DNA from: Flavobacteriaceae bacterium
GTDB lineage: Bacteria; Bacteroidota; Bacteroidia; Flavobacteriales; Flavobacteriaceae
Length of the DNA stretch: 7,225 bases
Direction of reading: 5' to 3'
Assembly: GCA_027068695.1 (NCBI GenBank)
Contig: JAMOMG010000258.1
Location: 1 to 7,225 of the forward strand
A program made the translations under genes and the position numbers. The notes under the pieces were generated by a model. It saw only the letters and a list, made by a program, of their open reading frames with translations. It was not told where the DNA came from and did not search any database. This document shows, piece by piece, positions 6,104 through 7,225 of this stretch (its first letter is position 1; every line of letters starts with the position of its first letter).

Positions 6104-6237
6104 GTACAACGGTGAACTTGAAAAATCTGTAGCTGTCCACAATTATTTTTATATCTGAATTTATTTCCACATTTAGAAGTCAAGAGTTGTATTCAGACTC
6201 TTTAAAAATCTATAGGCTAAGATTTTTAAAGTTTAGC
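6104..6237 (-). repeat. attC-like element after the secreted-repeat gene, irregular
   Basis: On the minus strand it runs 134 bp from GCTAAAC (6237-6231) to GTTGTAC (6110-6104), and the latter is followed by TAAC as in the 6901-7030 element. The long arms pair as GGCTAAGATTTTTA (6215-6228) with GAAAAATCTGTAGC (6120-6133), with one bulge. It begins 13 nt after the gene stop. Irregularities: the spacer beside the inverted core is only 3 nt, and an internal ATACAAC (6192-6186) pairs with the terminal core at 6 of 7 positions, defining a nested 89-bp alternative. A separate 12-bp hairpin overlaps the left arm. The site is probably related to the other two but rearranged. Confidence 0.42.
6200..6231. 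terminator. AT-rich 12-bp hairpin just after the secreted-repeat gene
   Basis: CTTTAAAAATCT and its exact complement AGATTTTTAAAG flank an 8-nt loop (ATAGGCTA), starting 20 nt beyond the stop of the gene at 6251. It may act as a weak or bidirectional terminator, but the stem is AT-only apart from three G-C pairs and no separate U-tract follows. It overlaps one arm of the attC-like element, so it may instead be an alternative fold of that element. Confidence 0.35.
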
Positions 6238-6250
6238 TTTATAGTAAAGA

Positions 6251-6613
6251 TTATTTAAGTTCAAAATATCCTCGTGAGTTGTATATCAACTCAACCCACG
6301 GTACTATGTCTTTCTTTTTCCATGAAGGGGAGAGTAAACCTCCTCCATTAATTGGAACAAATCCAGAGAATTCATCATATTTTGTTATGCATATGGGAGT
6401 AATATCTTTCTTTTTCCAAGAAGGAGAGAATAAGCCTCCTCCTCCATTAACTGGAACAAATCCAGAGAATTCATCATATTTACATATAACAATTGGTTTT
6501 ACAGATTCAGTCCTCCAAGTAGGTAAAAAACCTGATGCAAAAGCTGTTCCCATAAGTGTTGAACCAATAATTGTCCCGTAAAGTAGTGATTTAATTTCCA
6601 TTATTTTTCCCAT
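6251..6613 (-). CDS. Small secreted protein with two internal repeats, ~120 aa
   Basis: From ATG 6613: MGKIMEIKSLLYGTIIGSTL then MGTAFA/SGFLPTW. There is a Lys, a hydrophobic core and an AFA cleavage motif, so export by Sec is likely. The mature part has two ~33-residue units beginning KYDEFSGFVP, each with an N-G-G-G stretch, SPSWKKKDI and Pro, then the tail WVELIYNSRGYFELK. A frame opening at TTG 6631 exists, but the paralogue at 4565-4831 has stops in that upstream part. The start is therefore ATG 6613, or ATG 6601 at MEIK. The RBS is weak. Function and family are unknown; abundant aromatic, Gly and Lys residues suggest a periplasmic, surface or extracellular role. It lies between two attC-like elements, preceded by a leader repeat, and its closest relative in the window is the broken copy. 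Confidence 0.75.
   Translation of the reverse strand: MGKIMEIKSLLYGTIIGSTLMGTAFASGFLPTWRTESVKPIVICKYDEFSGFVPVNGGGGLFSPSWKKKDITPICITKYDEFSGFVPINGGGLLSPSWKKKDIVPWVELIYNSRGYFELK
6299..6481 (-). repeat. In-frame tandem duplication inside the secreted protein gene
   Basis: Unit 1 (6383-6481) encodes KYDEFSGFVPVN, GGGG, LFSPSWKKKDITPICIT. Unit 2 (6299-6382) encodes KYDEFSGFVPIN, GGG, LLSPSWKKKDIVP. They differ by a one-codon Gly indel and a few substitutions, with a 96-99 bp offset. The broken paralogue has one unit, so this copy gained one or the other lost one. High nucleotide identity indicates a recent event. Confidence 0.85.
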
Positions 6614-6626
6614 ATTAATAAATTTA

Positions 6627-6800
6627 CCCAAAAATAGGCATACTCAAACTTTCAAGAGAGTTTATTTTTCTTAGAGTTTTTGCGTCTCTTTTTTTAAAAA
6701 AGAGATATGACTTCCAAAAAAAACGAACTTGCTGTTACAGTTCAACTCCGTAAAGACTTAATCTTTGTTTTGCCGATAACATTTTGAACTTTTGGATATA
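6627..6800 (-). repeat. Leader repeat copy 3 with hairpin (hairpin core 6675-6717)
   Basis: Plus-strand order matches copy 2: ACCCAAAAATAGGCAT, AAACTTTCAA, AGTTTTTGCG, a hairpin with arms TCTC-T7 and A6-GAGA, ATGACTTCCAAAAAA, GAACTTGCTGTTACAGTTC (itself an inverted repeat), CCGTAAAGACTTAATC, TTTGTTTTGCCG, then TTTGGATATA. It immediately precedes the intact secreted-repeat gene. The remaining stretch to the attC-like element (6801-6900) is AT-rich, and I see no gene or clear promoter in it. Confidence 0.65.
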
Positions 6801-6900
6801 ACTACATAATAATGCTATTGTAATAAAGCTTATACTTAAATTAATATATTATAACTACTAGATATATTTAATTTAAGTGAATATATTTTCATTAGGGTTA

Positions 6901-7030
6901 GTACAACGACCATGTACAAAAATATAAAGCCTGTTAGCCATCGTTTTTACATTTGTCATAATAACATCTTTTTTTGCTCAAAATATTTATCGGCTGGGGC
7001 TTTATATTTTTGTGCTACTACTTGTTAGAC
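6901..7030 (-). repeat. attC-like element after the hydrolase gene, best copy
   Basis: On the minus strand the hydrolase TGA is followed by one base and then GTCTAAC (7030-7024), a perfect RYYYAAC inverted core. The 130-bp element ends in GTTGTAC (6907-6901). Perfect 16-nt arms (ACAAAAATATAAAGCC at 6916-6931 and its complement at 6998-7013) carry a different sequence from the arms at 5090/5170 yet are fully complementary. An inner AGCC/GGCT pair replaces the ACCG/CGGT of the 5073-5200 copy. The loops of the two copies still align (AGCAAA..., TATT, ATGA, AAAACG). Spacers are 10 and 8 nt. This is the most convincing of the attC-like sites. Confidence 0.6.
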
Positions 7031-7031
7031 T

Positions 7032-7225
7032 TCACTTAGCTAATAAAATTTGATTTACAACAATATCGTTAAACTTTTCTGGTTCTTCAAATGGTGGGAA
7101 ATGGGCAGATTTATCAAAAGTAAAAAACTCTTTTTTAGGAGCTTTTAGTTTTTCAAAATATTCTTTTGTAAGATTATAATTGATGATATAGTCATCTTTC
7201 CCGTGAATAAAATATATAGGAACTT
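7032..7225 (-). CDS. Alpha/beta hydrolase, C-terminal fragment
   Basis: The fragment runs from the window edge to TGA 7034-7032 and gives 63 residues starting VPIYFIHGKDDYIINYNLT. It contains the two late motifs of alpha/beta hydrolases: HGKDD, whose second Asp is at the position of the catalytic acid, and KSAHFPPFEEPEKFN, with the catalytic His in SAH. It ends NDIVVNQILLAK. The nucleophile Ser region and start codon are outside the window, so substrate class cannot be given. The attC-like element begins one base after the stop. Confidence 0.88.
   Translation of the reverse strand, partial: VPIYFIHGKDDYIINYNLTKEYFEKLKAPKKEFFTFDKSAHFPPFEEPEKFNDIVVNQILLAK

Noticed and set aside
6104..6237. Insertion-sequence or MITE ends
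   Set aside because: No transposase, no target duplications and no fixed terminal inverted repeat: arm sequence differs between copies while pairing is kept. MITE origin is not fully excluded.
4899..6717. Rho-independent terminators at the T/A-stem hairpins
   Set aside because: No U-tract follows on either strand, the copies precede start codons rather than follow stops, and the outer stem changes are compensatory within a longer conserved repeat.
1..7225. CRISPR array, tRNA, rRNA or reverse transcriptase
   Set aside because: No regularly spaced short repeats, no cloverleaf and no RT motifs were seen on either strand.

Overview
The window is AT-rich, and every supported gene lies on the minus strand. 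The promoters are of the extended -10 type with T-rich upstream sequence and no obvious -35. Together with a J-domain coiled-coil protein and a C-type-lectin-fold FGE/SUMF1 protein, this suggests a Campylobacterota-like bacterium (Arcobacter/Sulfurimonas type). That assignment is inference from composition and gene style only.

Read in the direction of transcription (high to low coordinates), the window begins with the C-terminus of an alpha/beta hydrolase. It continues with a small secreted repeat protein, a DUF2971 protein, a broken one-repeat paralogue of the secreted protein, an orphan 101-aa protein, an FGE/SUMF1-domain protein, a J-domain coiled-coil protein and an orphan 543-aa protein.

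The right half (about 4550-7030) looks like an array of single-gene cassettes. Three ~130-bp elements (5073-5200, 6104-6237, 6901-7030) each follow a stop codon: by 1 nt after the hydrolase, 2 nt after the DUF2971 gene and 13 nt after the small secreted gene. Each can be bounded by an AAC...GTT core pair. Each has long complementary arms whose sequences differ between copies but stay complementary within a copy. This is the architecture of integron attC sites. In the DUF2971 unit the first bases of the cassette (TTGTAC) exactly match the inverted core (GTACAAC) at its own end, as expected for an excisable circle. A partial fourth element, similar to the 6901-7030 one, sits at the extreme left edge, and a weaker one lies near 1849-1920. 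No integrase is present, so the call is 'attC-like, CALIN-like array' and remains a hypothesis.

A second repeat family lies between each attC-like element and the next start codon. It is a hairpin with a T5/A5 inner stem and a variable outer stem (GTCTC/GAGAC or GCACC/GGTGC, a compensatory swap), often followed by a second GAAC-containing inverted repeat.

Separately, the last ~100 bp of the FGE/SUMF1 gene is much richer in G+C than its surroundings (47 of 100 bases at 3031-3130). It encodes the ligand-binding end of the fold, with mixed NNY codons at the positions where diversity-generating retroelement targets carry AAY-derived codons. It is a good candidate remote variable region. No template repeat or reverse transcriptase is in the window.
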